Notes: generated from the sequence alone by a model not told the origin. 64,000 bases of DNA from Nesterenkonia salmonea (GCF_005771525.1 NZ_VAVZ01000011.1:1-64000); one strand, 5' to 3'; positions 8,481 through 17,413 are shown, counted from the stretch's first letter. Numbers and translations: made by a program.

Positions 8481-9071
8481 CTAGCCGCCTAAGTGAATCT
8501 GCCCGCTCGCTACTGCGGACAAGGTCTCGACCAATAGCCGGCGTTCCTGGACCTTGATGCGCTCGTGCAGCGAGGCGGCGTCGTCGTGCTCTCTGACCTC
8601 AACTGCGGCTTGGGCCAGAATTGGACCGGTGTCCACACCGGCATCGACTTGGTGCACGGTGCAGCCGGTGATCTTCACACCATGAGCCAGCGCATCCCGC
8701 ACCCCATGTGCGCCGGGGAAGCTGGGCAACAGTGCCGGGTGGGTGTTGATGATGGGGGCGCCGACCGATGTCAGGAACTGCTCAGACAGAATTTTCATGA
8801 ACCCTGAGGTCACCAGCAGTTCCGGCTCGTAGGAGCGCACAGCCGCACAGAGCTCTCGGTTCCATTCCGCCCGGCGCTGCGGCGACGCACCCCGCTCCAA
8901 AGGCACGGCAAAGGTGGGGATGCTGGCGGCTTCGGCGCGCTGCAGGCCCCCGCAGCCGTCAACATCTGAGCCCACGGCGGCGATCTGCACATCCAGCTGC
9001 CCGGACTGCGCGGCATCGAGCACTGCCTGCAGGTTGGACCCCGAGCCGGATACCAGCACCACAATTCGCAT
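8481..9071 (-). CDS. purN: Phosphoribosylglycinamide formyltransferase
   Basis: This 196-residue enzyme transfers a formyl group from 10-formyl-THF to GAR in purine synthesis. It shows the N-terminal VLVSGSGSNLQA phosphate loop, the catalytic NTHPALLPSFPG motif, and VDAGVDTGPIL with the catalytic Asp. The ATG at 9071 is preferred because homology begins there and AGGAG lies 10 nt upstream. It is separated by one small divergent gene from the DUF6350 gene, a neighbourhood typical of Actinobacteria. purH, often next to it, is not present in this window. Confidence 0.95.
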   Translation of the reverse strand: MRIVVLVSGSGSNLQAVLDAAQSGQLDVQIAAVGSDVDGCGGLQRAEAASIPTFAVPLERGASPQRRAEWNRELCAAVRSYEPELLVTSGFMKILSEQFLTSVGAPIINTHPALLPSFPGAHGVRDALAHGVKITGCTVHQVDAGVDTGPILAQAAVEVREHDDAASLHERIKVQERRLLVETLSAVASGQIHLGG

Positions 9072-9157
9072 CGTTCGCACGCTCCTGCGTCTCATCTCTT
9101 CTTACTGAGCCGGATGCCCGGCTCGCTTCCGTGCAAGCCTATAAGCTAGTACTCACC

Positions 9158-9625
9158 ATGAGCGCCACCCCTCCCCCCGGCCAGCCGACCACACCGCCGA
9201 CGCCCACCTCAGTCCCGCCATCCAAAAAGGACCGGCCCGAGCTTGACGACGACACCCGCCGCTTCTACTCGAGGGTCATCGGCTGGCTCGTTCTGGCTTT
9301 GATTGTCGCCTACGCGGGCCTGCAGATGCCGCTCCCCTGGCGGCTTGTCACGATCGCTGCCTCCCTGGTCGGGGTCAGCGTGGCGGTCTTCCTGCTGGTG
9401 CGGGCCATCCGGAAGAAGCTGCCGATCACGATCATGGTCGGCGCGCTCATTTTCATCACATGCTTCGCGTTCTTACTCTTCTCCGCAGGTTTCCAAGCGA
9501 TCTTCTGGGACGCATCTGTGCAGTTCGATGAATGTCTGCGAAGTGCCGTGACAGAAAGATCTACCCAGCGCTGCTACGAAAACTACGAGCACAACATGCT
9601 CGACTCAATCCCCGGGCTGCGCTGA
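9158..9625 (+). CDS. Small membrane protein of unknown function
   Basis: This 155-residue protein has a Pro/Thr-rich N-terminus, about three membrane helices (WLVLALIVAYAGL; LVTIAASLVGVSVAVFLLV; IMVGALIFITCFAFLLFSAG), and a C-terminal part with two cysteines (DECLRSA and QRCYENY) that could form a disulfide. A TATAAG hexamer lies 12 nt upstream of the ATG. It ends exactly one base before the convergent DUF6350 gene. No family is recognised. Confidence 0.65.
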   Translation: MSATPPPGQPTTPPTPTSVPPSKKDRPELDDDTRRFYSRVIGWLVLALIVAYAGLQMPLPWRLVTIAASLVGVSVAVFLLVRAIRKKLPITIMVGALIFITCFAFLLFSAGFQAIFWDASVQFDECLRSAVTERSTQRCYENYEHNMLDSIPGLR

Positions 9626-10927
9626 CTACTTAGCCTCTGCGGAGAAGGAATCTTCCTCGGCGTCGTCGTGATCTTCAGAACGGCGCCGAGGCACCAGCAG
9701 CCTTGCGGCAGGGGCAGCCAGATAGCCAACCACCGTTCCTGCCGCCACCCAGGCGGCCAGAAGTCCCGCGGTGAGCGCCGCGTGGGGCCCGACATCATTG
9801 AGCTGGCCCATCCCCAGAGAAATATGGGACAACCAGAGCGGGCCAATCAGCAGCAGGCCCGCCACCGCGCCGGTGATCGCCGCAAGCGTCACCGTAGATA
9901 CTGCCAGCGATAGCGGGCGAAGCTTCAGTTTGAGCTGACACCAGTCATCAAAGTGATTCTCCCCTTCGCGCATCAGCCACCACCCAGCCACCACACCCGC
10001 CAGAACGGGCAGGCACAGAGTAGCCAGCGAATACTCATACACCTGATCTGGCAGCGCGGCGAGCAGCGGTACCGCCGGCACCATGCCCAGCTCGGTTTCA
10101 AAAGGTCCCACCGGAGAACCAGACCCAAGGTTGAACCCGGCACCGGTGGAGTACGCCAGAGCCCACAGCACCAGGTTCGGCGCCAAGCCCAGGTGCAGCA
10201 GAGTCAACCCGGCACCACCAGAGATTCCGGCATCAAGCTCCTGGTACGCATTGGCCACATCCATCCAACGCCAACCCACCCAGCCGGCCAGCAGCAGAGC
10301 AGAAAGACCGACAGCGGTGGCTGCTGCGACCATCCCACCGCGCACCACAGCCCACGCGTACGCTCCAGCCCATTTCAGCCGCTGGGAAAAGTCCTCCACC
10401 CAGGACTCCAGGTCCACCCCAATCATGCGGGTGGCGCTGCGGGCCTCCACGTAGCAGCCCGCCAAGGAGCCCAACCCGGTCAGCACCGCGGCGGCGACAC
10501 CCGCCCACACCAATGTTCCCGGGTCATCAACTCCGAAGCGAGCAATCCCCACCGCTGCTGCCGCATAAGTCAACGCGAAAATGGAAAGCCCCTGCCACAG
10601 CTGGACAGGGTACGCCCCTTGAGCCAGGCGGCGGCCAGCGCGCCAGGACAACATGAAAGGCACCAGGGTGAAACCCAACGGCACCAGATGGAACCACCCG
10701 GAGTCAGCATTCTCCGCAAGGTTCAGCGGAACCGCGTGAATCACCAACCACGCTTGGGCGGCGACTTCGGCGGTAGCCTGCGGATCAAAATCTCCCCAAC
10801 TGCGCACCAGGCCGACACCCAGCACCGGGACGGCCACCAGCAGAGCAGTGGCCAGAACCGCCTGGATAGCCTCGAAGAGACCGAAAAGCCACAACGGCGG
10901 AGGGGGAAGTTTACGCATCGACACCAT
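9626..10927 (-). CDS. DUF6350 multi-pass membrane protein (PerM-like)
   Basis: This 433-residue protein has about ten membrane helices, with an acidic cytoplasmic C-terminus. The N-terminal PPPLWLFGLFEAIQAVLATA and the conserved FHLVPLGFTLVPF fit the DUF6350 family, whose mycobacterial member PerM takes part in cell division under stress. Genes of this family usually sit beside purN/purH, as here. Its ATG at 10927 lies immediately after a strong hairpin that is part of a 34-bp direct repeat, so translation may be influenced by that structure. Confidence 0.75.
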   Translation of the reverse strand: MVSMRKLPPPPLWLFGLFEAIQAVLATALLVAVPVLGVGLVRSWGDFDPQATAEVAAQAWLVIHAVPLNLAENADSGWFHLVPLGFTLVPFMLSWRAGRRLAQGAYPVQLWQGLSIFALTYAAAAVGIARFGVDDPGTLVWAGVAAAVLTGLGSLAGCYVEARSATRMIGVDLESWVEDFSQRLKWAGAYAWAVVRGGMVAAATAVGLSALLLAGWVGWRWMDVANAYQELDAGISGGAGLTLLHLGLAPNLVLWALAYSTGAGFNLGSGSPVGPFETELGMVPAVPLLAALPDQVYEYSLATLCLPVLAGVVAGWWLMREGENHFDDWCQLKLKLRPLSLAVSTVTLAAITGAVAGLLLIGPLWLSHISLGMGQLNDVGPHAALTAGLLAAWVAAGTVVGYLAAPAARLLVPRRRSEDHDDAEEDSFSAEAK

Positions 10928-10961
10928 GCTAGTCCCGGTGGCGGGGAAACCCCGCTCACCT
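10928..10961 (-). repeat. 34-bp direct repeat, copy 1, with internal hairpin
   Basis: This unit recurs at 10996-11029 (period 68 bp). Each copy holds an almost perfect palindrome: GCGGGG/CCCCGC with a 3-nt loop, extended by GGTG/CACC. On the minus strand it ends directly at the DUF6350 start codon. Confidence 0.85.
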
Positions 10962-10995
10962 CTCGGCCGTGTACAGCAGCCACGACCTTCACCCC

Positions 10996-11029
10996 GCTAG
11001 TCCCGGTGGCGGGGAAACCCCGCTCACCT
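10996..11029 (-). repeat. 34-bp direct repeat, copy 2
   Basis: Identical to 10928-10961 over 34 bp. The 34-nt stretch between the copies has no recognisable feature. Confidence 0.85.
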
Positions 11030-11066
11030 TCCGCTGATTGCGTGTGAACTGTCAGGGTCCATAAAC

Positions 11067-11088
11067 GTTCACGAACTGTTCACCCGGT
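11067..11088 (+). promoter_or_regulatory. PHO-box-like direct repeat upstream of the GT4 gene
   Basis: Two adjacent 11-nt units, GTTCACGAACT and GTTCACCCGGT, start at 11067 and 11078. This matches the layout of actinobacterial PhoP-binding sites (11-nt direct repeat units beginning GTTCAC). A TACCCT hexamer lies about 25 bp downstream, at 11114-11119. Confidence 0.6.
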
Positions 11089-11138
11089 TCGTACCAACAT
11101 GTCGGCCCACGGCTACCCTGAACATCCACTATGAAGAT

Positions 11139-12362
11139 GTGAAGGTCGTAGTAGTCGCAGAATCGTTCCTGCCCCATATGAACGGAGTCACCAACTCCGT
11201 TCTCAAAGTCCTCGCCCATTTGCGCCGCCGCGGTGATGATGTGACCGTCATTGCTCCCGCTGACTCCTTCCTCGAATCCAACCCGCTGGCAGAACACCCG
11301 CCGCAGCAGCCGCAACTTTGCTCAGGCTTCCCCGTAGTGAGGGTGCCTTCCATCCCGCTGCCGGACTACCCGAAGGTCCGGGTCGCCGCCGGGTTCGTGA
11401 TGCGCATCCGTCACCTGTTGGAGCAGCTCCAACCAGATGTGGTGCATGTGGCCTCACCGTTCGTCCTGGGGTGGCGAGCCATCCAGGCAGCCGATGCGCT
11501 GGGCCTACCGACCGTGTCGATCTACCAGACTGAGGTCCCCACATACGCGGCCCGCTACCGGGTCCCCAGGGCTGAAGAACTGATGTGGCAGCACGTGGAA
11601 CGGATGCACAATGCCTCCACCCTGACCCTGGTGCCCAGCTCATTCTGCAAGACCCAGCTGCGTGAACGTGGCATCCACCGGCTCAAGACCTGGCGGCGTG
11701 GAGTGGATCTGGAACTCTTCTCCCCCGAAAGACGATCTGCACAACTGCGAACACGGATCGCCCCCAACGGGGAGAAGCTCATCGGGTTTGTCGGAAGGCT
11801 CGCAGCAGAGAAGCAGATCGAAGACCTCGCAGTTCTGGACACCATGCCTGGGACTCGACTGGTCATCATCGGCACCGGTCCAGAGCAAAAAATGCTGCGC
11901 CGGAAGCTGCCCAATGCTTACTTTGCGGGTTTCCAATCTGGGGATGGGCTCGGGTCCCATGTGGCGAGCCTGGATGTGTTCGTCCACCCGGGTGAAGCGG
12001 AGACTTTCTGCCAGACCATCCAGGAGGCTTTCGCGGCCGCCGTGCCGGTCGTCGCCGTAGGCCGCGGTGGCCCCTTGGATCTGGTGGACCCGGGCCGCAC
12101 GGGGTGGCTTTACCAGCCCGGCGATCTCGAAGGTATGCGGGCAGCCGTTGAGCATCTCATCACGGACGACGACGCCCGCTCACGCGCCGCCGCTGAAGCT
12201 CACCAGGAAGTTCAGGGGCGCACCTGGGAGGCGATCTGCAATCAGCTGATCGGGCACTACGCCCGAGCTGTCGATGTCAACGACAGACTCCAGGCGAACC
12301 GCGCACGGCAGTACATCACGTCCAACTGGGCCTCCCGTGCCCTGTTGCCGGGCACGAACTGA
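11139..12362 (+). CDS. GT4-family glycosyltransferase (MgtA/PimB-like alpha-mannosyltransferase)
   Basis: This 407-residue protein starts at a GTG. It has the GT-B fold with an N-terminal acceptor domain (ESFLPHMNGVTNSVL) and a C-terminal nucleotide-sugar domain (GFVGRLAAEKQIEDL; the E-x7-E region HPGEAETFCQTIQEAFAA). It most resembles actinobacterial mannosyltransferases acting on glycolipids (MgtA, or Mycobacterium PimB/Rv0557). These use GDP-mannose to build mannosyl glycolipids and lipomannan-type precursors at the inner membrane face. The PHO-box-like repeat upstream suggests induction when phosphate is scarce, which would fit replacement of phospholipids by glycolipids. Confidence 0.8.
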   Translation: MKVVVVAESFLPHMNGVTNSVLKVLAHLRRRGDDVTVIAPADSFLESNPLAEHPPQQPQLCSGFPVVRVPSIPLPDYPKVRVAAGFVMRIRHLLEQLQPDVVHVASPFVLGWRAIQAADALGLPTVSIYQTEVPTYAARYRVPRAEELMWQHVERMHNASTLTLVPSSFCKTQLRERGIHRLKTWRRGVDLELFSPERRSAQLRTRIAPNGEKLIGFVGRLAAEKQIEDLAVLDTMPGTRLVIIGTGPEQKMLRRKLPNAYFAGFQSGDGLGSHVASLDVFVHPGEAETFCQTIQEAFAAAVPVVAVGRGGPLDLVDPGRTGWLYQPGDLEGMRAAVEHLITDDDARSRAAAEAHQEVQGRTWEAICNQLIGHYARAVDVNDRLQANRARQYITSNWASRALLPGTN

Positions 12363-12435
12363 TCTCGTTCTGCTCACAGCTCCAGACACGGGTGCGCCGG
12401 CCCAGCCAAGCGGCCGCAAATAAATCGGAAATGCA

Positions 12436-13593
12436 CTACAAGAGCCCGTAGCCGGCAAGAGTGGTCGCGATGTCTTTACCATCAGGACCATAGATCCAGG
12501 GGATGCGGTGCTCGCCGACCTGCTGAATACCCGGAAGATGCTCACCATCGGCGGAGACGCTCATGAGTTGCTCACTATCCGGGTGCTCAGCGCGGCCACC
12601 GGCAAGCACAGCCTCGGAGTAGGTGAGTTCGCGAATGATGACCGCCCGAACCGAAGCAGGATGCCGGCGAGCGAAGTCAGCGTAAATCATAGGGTCGTGC
12701 TGGCCATCATCGCCCATCAGGATCCACTTCACCTGGGGGAACTCCTCGGCCAGTCGCGCCAACTGCTCCACTTTGTGTTCTTTGCCGGACCGGAACCATC
12801 GGTCCTGAGTGGGGCCCCAATCAGTCAGGAGCAGCGGACCGTGCGGATACAGATTACGGGTGAGGAACCTGGTCAGCGTCTGCGCCACGTTCCACGCCCC
12901 TGTGGAGACATAAATGACAGCTGATCCTGGATTCTTGGTCAGCAGGCGCTCCATCATGACCGCCATACCGGGAGTTGGGGTCCTGGCGTGCTCGTCCAGC
13001 ACAAAAGAGTTCCACGCGGCGAGGAAAGGCCGTGGCAGTTTGGTGACGACCACAGTGTCGTCAATATCGCAGATGACACCGGTAGTGACGTTGTCACCAA
13101 CAATCTGCACTTCGGCCTTGGTCTGCTCAGCTCCGGCAGCCTCAAGGGTGATCTCCTGCCACCCGGGCTCCAGGTGAGCGTCGGCGGGCAGCTCGAGCAC
13201 CTGGTCCACGATTCCGCCGCGGTCAGCTGACATTCTGAAGGTATGTCCGGCAACTTTCGCGGTGACCTCAGCGAACGGCACCGGCGCGGAGACGAAGTTG
13301 CGCCAACCGCGGACCCCATCGGCGATGACCTTGGCCACCCGCCTGCCGTTCTCAAAGTCCGAGCTCGGCGCCATGACAATGCGCGAAAAGACCCTCACCC
13401 ACCGCGGCGACCCATAACCGGCCAGCGAAAGCACCGTCACGTGTTGGCCACGGTCCCGCGCCAGATTCAGTCGGAATTGGTGCCAGCGGTCTTCAATTTT
13501 CATGGCACGGTTACGCGCCGAATGCGAGTAGTGCTTCCGTACCGCTGCCAAGTCCTGACGGATCTCGGTGGGCTGGGGCTTTTCAGTCCTCAT
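12436..13593 (-). CDS. App1-family (DUF2183) phosphatase domain protein
   Basis: The protein is about 385 residues. The C-terminal half carries the HAD-like motif CDIDDTVV with nucleophile/acid Asp residues, YVSTGAWN, HKVEQLARL and LMGDDGQHDPMIYADFA, typical of the App1 catalytic domain. In yeast App1 is a phosphatidate phosphatase; the bacterial substrate is unknown. The N-terminal half may be a beta-sandwich. The start is uncertain: ATG at 13593 was used, while a TTG 9 nt upstream is also possible. It is convergent with the glycosyltransferase. Confidence 0.8.
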   Translation of the reverse strand: MRTEKPQPTEIRQDLAAVRKHYSHSARNRAMKIEDRWHQFRLNLARDRGQHVTVLSLAGYGSPRWVRVFSRIVMAPSSDFENGRRVAKVIADGVRGWRNFVSAPVPFAEVTAKVAGHTFRMSADRGGIVDQVLELPADAHLEPGWQEITLEAAGAEQTKAEVQIVGDNVTTGVICDIDDTVVVTKLPRPFLAAWNSFVLDEHARTPTPGMAVMMERLLTKNPGSAVIYVSTGAWNVAQTLTRFLTRNLYPHGPLLLTDWGPTQDRWFRSGKEHKVEQLARLAEEFPQVKWILMGDDGQHDPMIYADFARRHPASVRAVIIRELTYSEAVLAGGRAEHPDSEQLMSVSADGEHLPGIQQVGEHRIPWIYGPDGKDIATTLAGYGLL

Positions 13594-13661
13594 CGTCTCC
13601 AATACTAATGAACTCGGGAGCGGGCTGAGTCACTCCAGCAATGCGGCGTCGTACTGGAAGT

Positions 13662-15128
13662 TCATATGGTAGTGCGCAGGGCCGTTTCTTTGATGAGGAG
13701 ATTGGTGATCACCGCCGGCAGAGTCAGACAAGCAGCAACCAGGAACATGGTGCCAGTGGCATCGGCGTACACCGGTGAAGGCGCAGAAACATTGACCTCA
13801 GCCACAGACACTCCCACCACCTGCAGGGCCATCACTGACCCCAGGATGGAGGTCCCTGCCGCGCCCCCGAACACGCGGAAGAACGCGATCAGCGCACTGG
13901 CCTGACCGACCCGGGTGACCGAGACCGTGTTCTGGACAATCAGCATCAGGTTCTGCATCTGTGAACCGAAACCCAGACCCACCACCAGCAGGTATGTCAG
14001 CACGAGCGGGTAGGGGGTGCCCTGACCCACTGTGGCAAGGGCAAACATGCCGGAACTCATAATGAACGACCCGAAGACGATGTAGACCTTCCAGCGGCCG
14101 TAGCGGGTGATCAGCCGCCCGGTAACAAGAGAGCCGATGAGGTTACCCAGCACCAGTGGCAGGATCATGAGCCCGGACTCTGTGGGGCTGAGGCCCCGGC
14201 CGATCTGGAAGTACTGACCGAGGAAAGCGGGCATGCCGAACAGGCACACCGCGATGGAGGCTGAGGAGACCGCTGCCAGGAAGGTCGTGCGGTCGATCAG
14301 CATGCGCAGTTGAATGATCGGGTTATGCACCTTGCTCTCCACCAAGACAAAGACAGACAGCAGAACCAGAGCCGCAGTCAAGAAACCCGCTGACTGCCAG
14401 GAAAGCCAGGCGAAGAACTCAGGTGTACCCGCGAATGAAAGCCAGATCAGCAGCAGACCGGAGGCGATCACCAGCAGCAGTGCACCGAAGTAATCGATGC
14501 GACCTGGGCTCCGAATGACGGGCACCCGGAGGGTTCTTGCCACCATGATCATGGCAAACACTGACAGTGGGACACCCACAAAGAAGCACCAACGCCAGCC
14601 CAGGGTGTCAACGGTGATGCCGCCGATCAGTGGGCCCAGCGCGGTGGCTGACGCCAGGCACGCGCCGATGTAACCGGCGTACTTTCCGCGCTCGCGCGGG
14701 GAGACGATCGAGGCCATGATCGCCATGGCCAATGCGCCCAAACCACCCAATCCGACACCCTGGACGAACCGTGCCGCGATGAGGGTCTCCATATTGGGCG
14801 CGAACCCCGCGCCCAGGGACGAAAGGAAGAAGATCACGTTCGCCACCTGGAACAGGACCTTCTTGCTCATCATATCGGCGAGCTTTCCCCACACAGGGGT
14901 CGACGACGCGTTCGCCAGCAGGGTGGCCGTGACCACCCAGGAGTACTGTATCTGCGTGCCGCCGAGCTCCTGGGAGATCACCGGAAGCGCGGTGACCACC
15001 ACATTCATCGAGACCATAGCGGCGAAGAAGACTGCGAGGATGCCGGCGATGGCCCAGCCGAGGTCTCGGCGGGTCATGCCGTCCGGAAGACTGCCCTGCG
15101 CAGCCCGAGAACGAGATTTTAGTTGCAT
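13662..15128 (-). CDS. DHA2-family (14-helix) MFS drug exporter
   Basis: This 488-residue protein has about 14 membrane helices. It shows MFS motifs: WVVTATLLANASSTPVWGKL (motif A region), FVQGVGLGGLGALAMAI, and motif C-like ALGPLIGGITVDTLGWRWCF. DHA2 members exchange protons for drugs or other small molecules; the substrate cannot be inferred. It starts just upstream of the VIT1-like gene's stop on the same strand (31-bp gap). Confidence 0.85.
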   Translation of the reverse strand: MQLKSRSRAAQGSLPDGMTRRDLGWAIAGILAVFFAAMVSMNVVVTALPVISQELGGTQIQYSWVVTATLLANASSTPVWGKLADMMSKKVLFQVANVIFFLSSLGAGFAPNMETLIAARFVQGVGLGGLGALAMAIMASIVSPRERGKYAGYIGACLASATALGPLIGGITVDTLGWRWCFFVGVPLSVFAMIMVARTLRVPVIRSPGRIDYFGALLLVIASGLLLIWLSFAGTPEFFAWLSWQSAGFLTAALVLLSVFVLVESKVHNPIIQLRMLIDRTTFLAAVSSASIAVCLFGMPAFLGQYFQIGRGLSPTESGLMILPLVLGNLIGSLVTGRLITRYGRWKVYIVFGSFIMSSGMFALATVGQGTPYPLVLTYLLVVGLGFGSQMQNLMLIVQNTVSVTRVGQASALIAFFRVFGGAAGTSILGSVMALQVVGVSVAEVNVSAPSPVYADATGTMFLVAACLTLPAVITNLLIKETALRTTI

Positions 15129-15158
15129 TTGCGAACTAGTTTACGGTTCACCTCACAG

Positions 15159-16271
15159 CTATGCAACACCCACACCGAGTAGCGTTCCCAACAGGTAGGT
15201 GATGGCGGCGGCACCGATCCCAATGGCCAGCTGGCGCAGCGCGCGCTTCAGGGGAGAAGCACCTGAGAGCAGGCCGACAATGGCACCGGTGCACAGTAGG
15301 GCGATGCTCACCATTGCCGTGGAGAGCCCCACCGCCCACCAGCCGACGGCGCCGAACAGATACGGCAGAACCGGGATCAAGGCACCTACGCCGAAGAAAC
15401 AGAAGCTGGATCCGGCGGCGGTCCAGGCGGAGCCGACGGCCCGGTGCTCGTCCACTTCGTCTTCCGGCTTGTAGGAACGTTCCGGCCGGCAGTCGCAGTC
15501 GAACATGCCGAGCCGCTCCAGTGCGCGGTGTTCGGCGTCCTCTGTGCTCAGCCCCCGGGCACGGTACACGAGCACAAGCTCGTTGTGGTCGAAATCGAGG
15601 TCGGGTGCGGCCCGGATAGTGGCCTGGGTGGGGCGGGTGGCGTCGAGCAGCTCACGTTGACTCCGCACAGAGATGAACTCTCCAGCAGCCATGGACAGTG
15701 CACCCGCCAGGAGTCCGGCAATGCCGGTCAGTAGCACCACGGTCGCTCCGACACCTGTGCCGCCCATGCCCATAATCAGCGCAAAGTTGGACACTAAACC
15801 GTCATTGGCGCCAAATACGGCGGCCCTGAGCCCCCCGGAGAGCTTTTGCCTGCCACGGGCAGCGAGCGCCCGGACAACCTCTTCGTGGACCTCTTCGTCG
15901 GCTGCCATCCGGCGCGTCGCATCCTGGTCACTTTCGTAGGGCGATTCGCTCTCAGCCCTCTGGGCTAATGCCAAAACGAACACGGAACCGAAGATGCGCG
16001 CAAGCCAGCCGAGCATCACCCGGTGCGCTGAAGGGGAAGGGAGGTTCTCCGCTTTGTCACCGAGAAGGTCTTGCCAGTGGGCTTGGTGACGGCGCTCAGC
16101 AGCAGCTAGTCCGAGGAGGATCTGCCGCTCTTGTCCGGTCTTGCGTTTGGCCAGTTGTTCATAGAGCTTGGCTTCTGCGATTTCGTCAGCGAGGTATTTT
16201 CTCCACCGCCGAATCTGCTTGGGCCGCGGCTGCGGGCGCGCGTGGTCGGCTTCAGTGTTCACGCACTCCAT
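15159..16271 (-). CDS. Ferritin-like/VIT1 iron-manganese transporter fusion
   Basis: The protein is about 370 residues. The N-terminal domain is rubrerythrin/ferritin-like with paired carboxylate and His ligands (DEIAEAKLYEQLA; AAAERRHQAHW). The C-terminal domain is VIT1/CCC1 with FGANDGLVSNFALIMGM, AGALSMAAGEFISV and a cytoplasmic acidic/His region (RALERLGMF; EHRAVG). Related fusions (MbfA-like) export iron or manganese and protect from iron overload. ATG at 16271 was used; a GTG 15 nt upstream is also in frame. A degenerate iron-box-like site lies about 63 bp upstream. Confidence 0.85.
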   Translation of the reverse strand: MECVNTEADHARPQPRPKQIRRWRKYLADEIAEAKLYEQLAKRKTGQERQILLGLAAAERRHQAHWQDLLGDKAENLPSPSAHRVMLGWLARIFGSVFVLALAQRAESESPYESDQDATRRMAADEEVHEEVVRALAARGRQKLSGGLRAAVFGANDGLVSNFALIMGMGGTGVGATVVLLTGIAGLLAGALSMAAGEFISVRSQRELLDATRPTQATIRAAPDLDFDHNELVLVYRARGLSTEDAEHRALERLGMFDCDCRPERSYKPEDEVDEHRAVGSAWTAAGSSFCFFGVGALIPVLPYLFGAVGWWAVGLSTAMVSIALLCTGAIVGLLSGASPLKRALRQLAIGIGAAAITYLLGTLLGVGVA

Positions 16272-16333
16272 ACTGCCGTGCCCCACGCCAACCCGGGCCT
16301 ATTGGACAGGGTGTGACGATTATTCAGCACGCC

Positions 16334-16352
16334 TAAGCGTTTGCCTTGCCTA
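16334..16352 (-). promoter_or_regulatory. Possible IdeR/DtxR iron box upstream of the VIT1-like gene
   Basis: This 19-bp site matches about 11-12 positions of the TTAGGTTAGGCTAACCTAA consensus (core TTAGGCAAGGC on the minus strand). It lies about 63 bp upstream of the start codon. The match is weak and the call rests largely on context. Confidence 0.35.
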
Positions 16353-16398
16353 AACTAGTCGCCTCATGAAGCAGGTCTTACAGCCCCTGATAACGGCC

Positions 16399-17274
16399 CT
16401 AGGACCCGTGGCGGACGAACCGCGCGACGACGTCTGCTGAAGTAGGCGCCTGCACCCCGGGACCGAGGCCCAAGTAACCGGGAGCTAAGTGCAAGTCCTC
16501 TGTCACGGAACCGTTCCAGGATTGTTCGCCGCGAGTACCGTAGGGAAGGTAGTTTCCGCCCGCCCGACGCAGAATCAGCTGGGCGGCTGCCACATCCCAC
16601 GGACTGGTGCGGCAGTTGATGACCACATCGGACCAGCCTGCCGCCAGATGGCAGAGCTCCAAGGCACCGGATACGACCCTGCGCACAGTGGCATAGGTGG
16701 TGACCAGCGTTCCGAACGCTTCCAACGCCTCAGCCCCGTACTTCTCCACTCCCCAGGCACCCGGGAAGTTCGTCAGCAGAGCCAGGTTCTCCTCTGCCAC
16801 TCCGTCCTTCGAAGCAGGGCTGAGGACAGTCTCCTTCCCATCGCGGTTGATGAGGTAGGCGCCGGCGTCGTCCGCGGAAAAGGTCCATTCGTTGATGGGG
16901 TCATAGACCACCCCGGCAAGCACCACATTGTCTACGGCCGCGGCCACCGAGACGCTGAACATGGCGAACCCGTGGGCGAAATTGGAGGTGCCGTCGATCG
17001 GGTCAATGATCCACTCCACACGGCCTTCACCATGAGATCCGCCCTCCTCCCCCGTAAAACGAGAGTCCGGGACCGCGTTGCTGAGTAGATCGATGAGCGT
17101 GGTCTCGGTCTGGGTGTCCCAGACGGTGACCAGGTCATGCGCGGAGGCTTTCAGCTCCACATCCATCTGCGAGCGGAAGGCAGTCTTCAGTGGCGCCCCG
17201 GCGGTATGTGCGGCAGTGACGGCGATACTGCGCAATTCGGCAGCGGAAGGATGAGGTGCGCGCGAGTGAGTCAT
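16399..17274 (-). CDS. Inositol monophosphatase-family phosphatase
   Basis: This 291-residue protein has the full Mg-dependent phosphatase signature: GEEGG, the metal-binding WIIDPIDGTSNFAHGF, and the C-terminal WDVAAAQLILRRAGG. Family members in Actinobacteria hydrolyse inositol-1-phosphate, histidinol phosphate or other sugar phosphates, and motifs alone do not separate these. It lies upstream of the VIT1-like gene on the same strand with a 127-bp gap that contains the iron-box-like site, so separate transcription is likely. Confidence 0.88.
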   Translation of the reverse strand: MTHSRAPHPSAAELRSIAVTAAHTAGAPLKTAFRSQMDVELKASAHDLVTVWDTQTETTLIDLLSNAVPDSRFTGEEGGSHGEGRVEWIIDPIDGTSNFAHGFAMFSVSVAAAVDNVVLAGVVYDPINEWTFSADDAGAYLINRDGKETVLSPASKDGVAEENLALLTNFPGAWGVEKYGAEALEAFGTLVTTYATVRRVVSGALELCHLAAGWSDVVINCRTSPWDVAAAQLILRRAGGNYLPYGTRGEQSWNGSVTEDLHLAPGYLGLGPGVQAPTSADVVARFVRHGS

Positions 17275-17413
17275 GCATCCACTCTAGAGCTGGAACTGTT
17301 AAGGACAGAAACATTTCTGCAGGGCTCGCCTCTGGCGGGGCAATTCGCCGCGAGTAGACTGACAGTGCCGAGCAATTCGGCCCGGTAGACGACTCTAAGG
17401 GAGCGACTTCACG

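Noticed and set aside
10741-10992. 83-residue minus-strand open frame starting GTGAAGGTCGT, like the GT4 start
   Set aside because: It overlaps the DUF6350 gene in another frame; the 11-bp likeness to the GT4 start is probably chance.
10928-11029. Two 34-bp repeats with a 34-nt spacer resembling a minimal CRISPR
   Set aside because: Only two copies, no cas genes anywhere in the window, and the first copy forms the immediate leader of a gene. Reported as a hairpin repeat instead.
9953-11047. 364-residue plus-strand open frame
   Set aside because: It lies antisense to the clear DUF6350 membrane-protein gene and is Arg/His/Gln/Pro-rich, typical of a shadow frame in GC-rich DNA.
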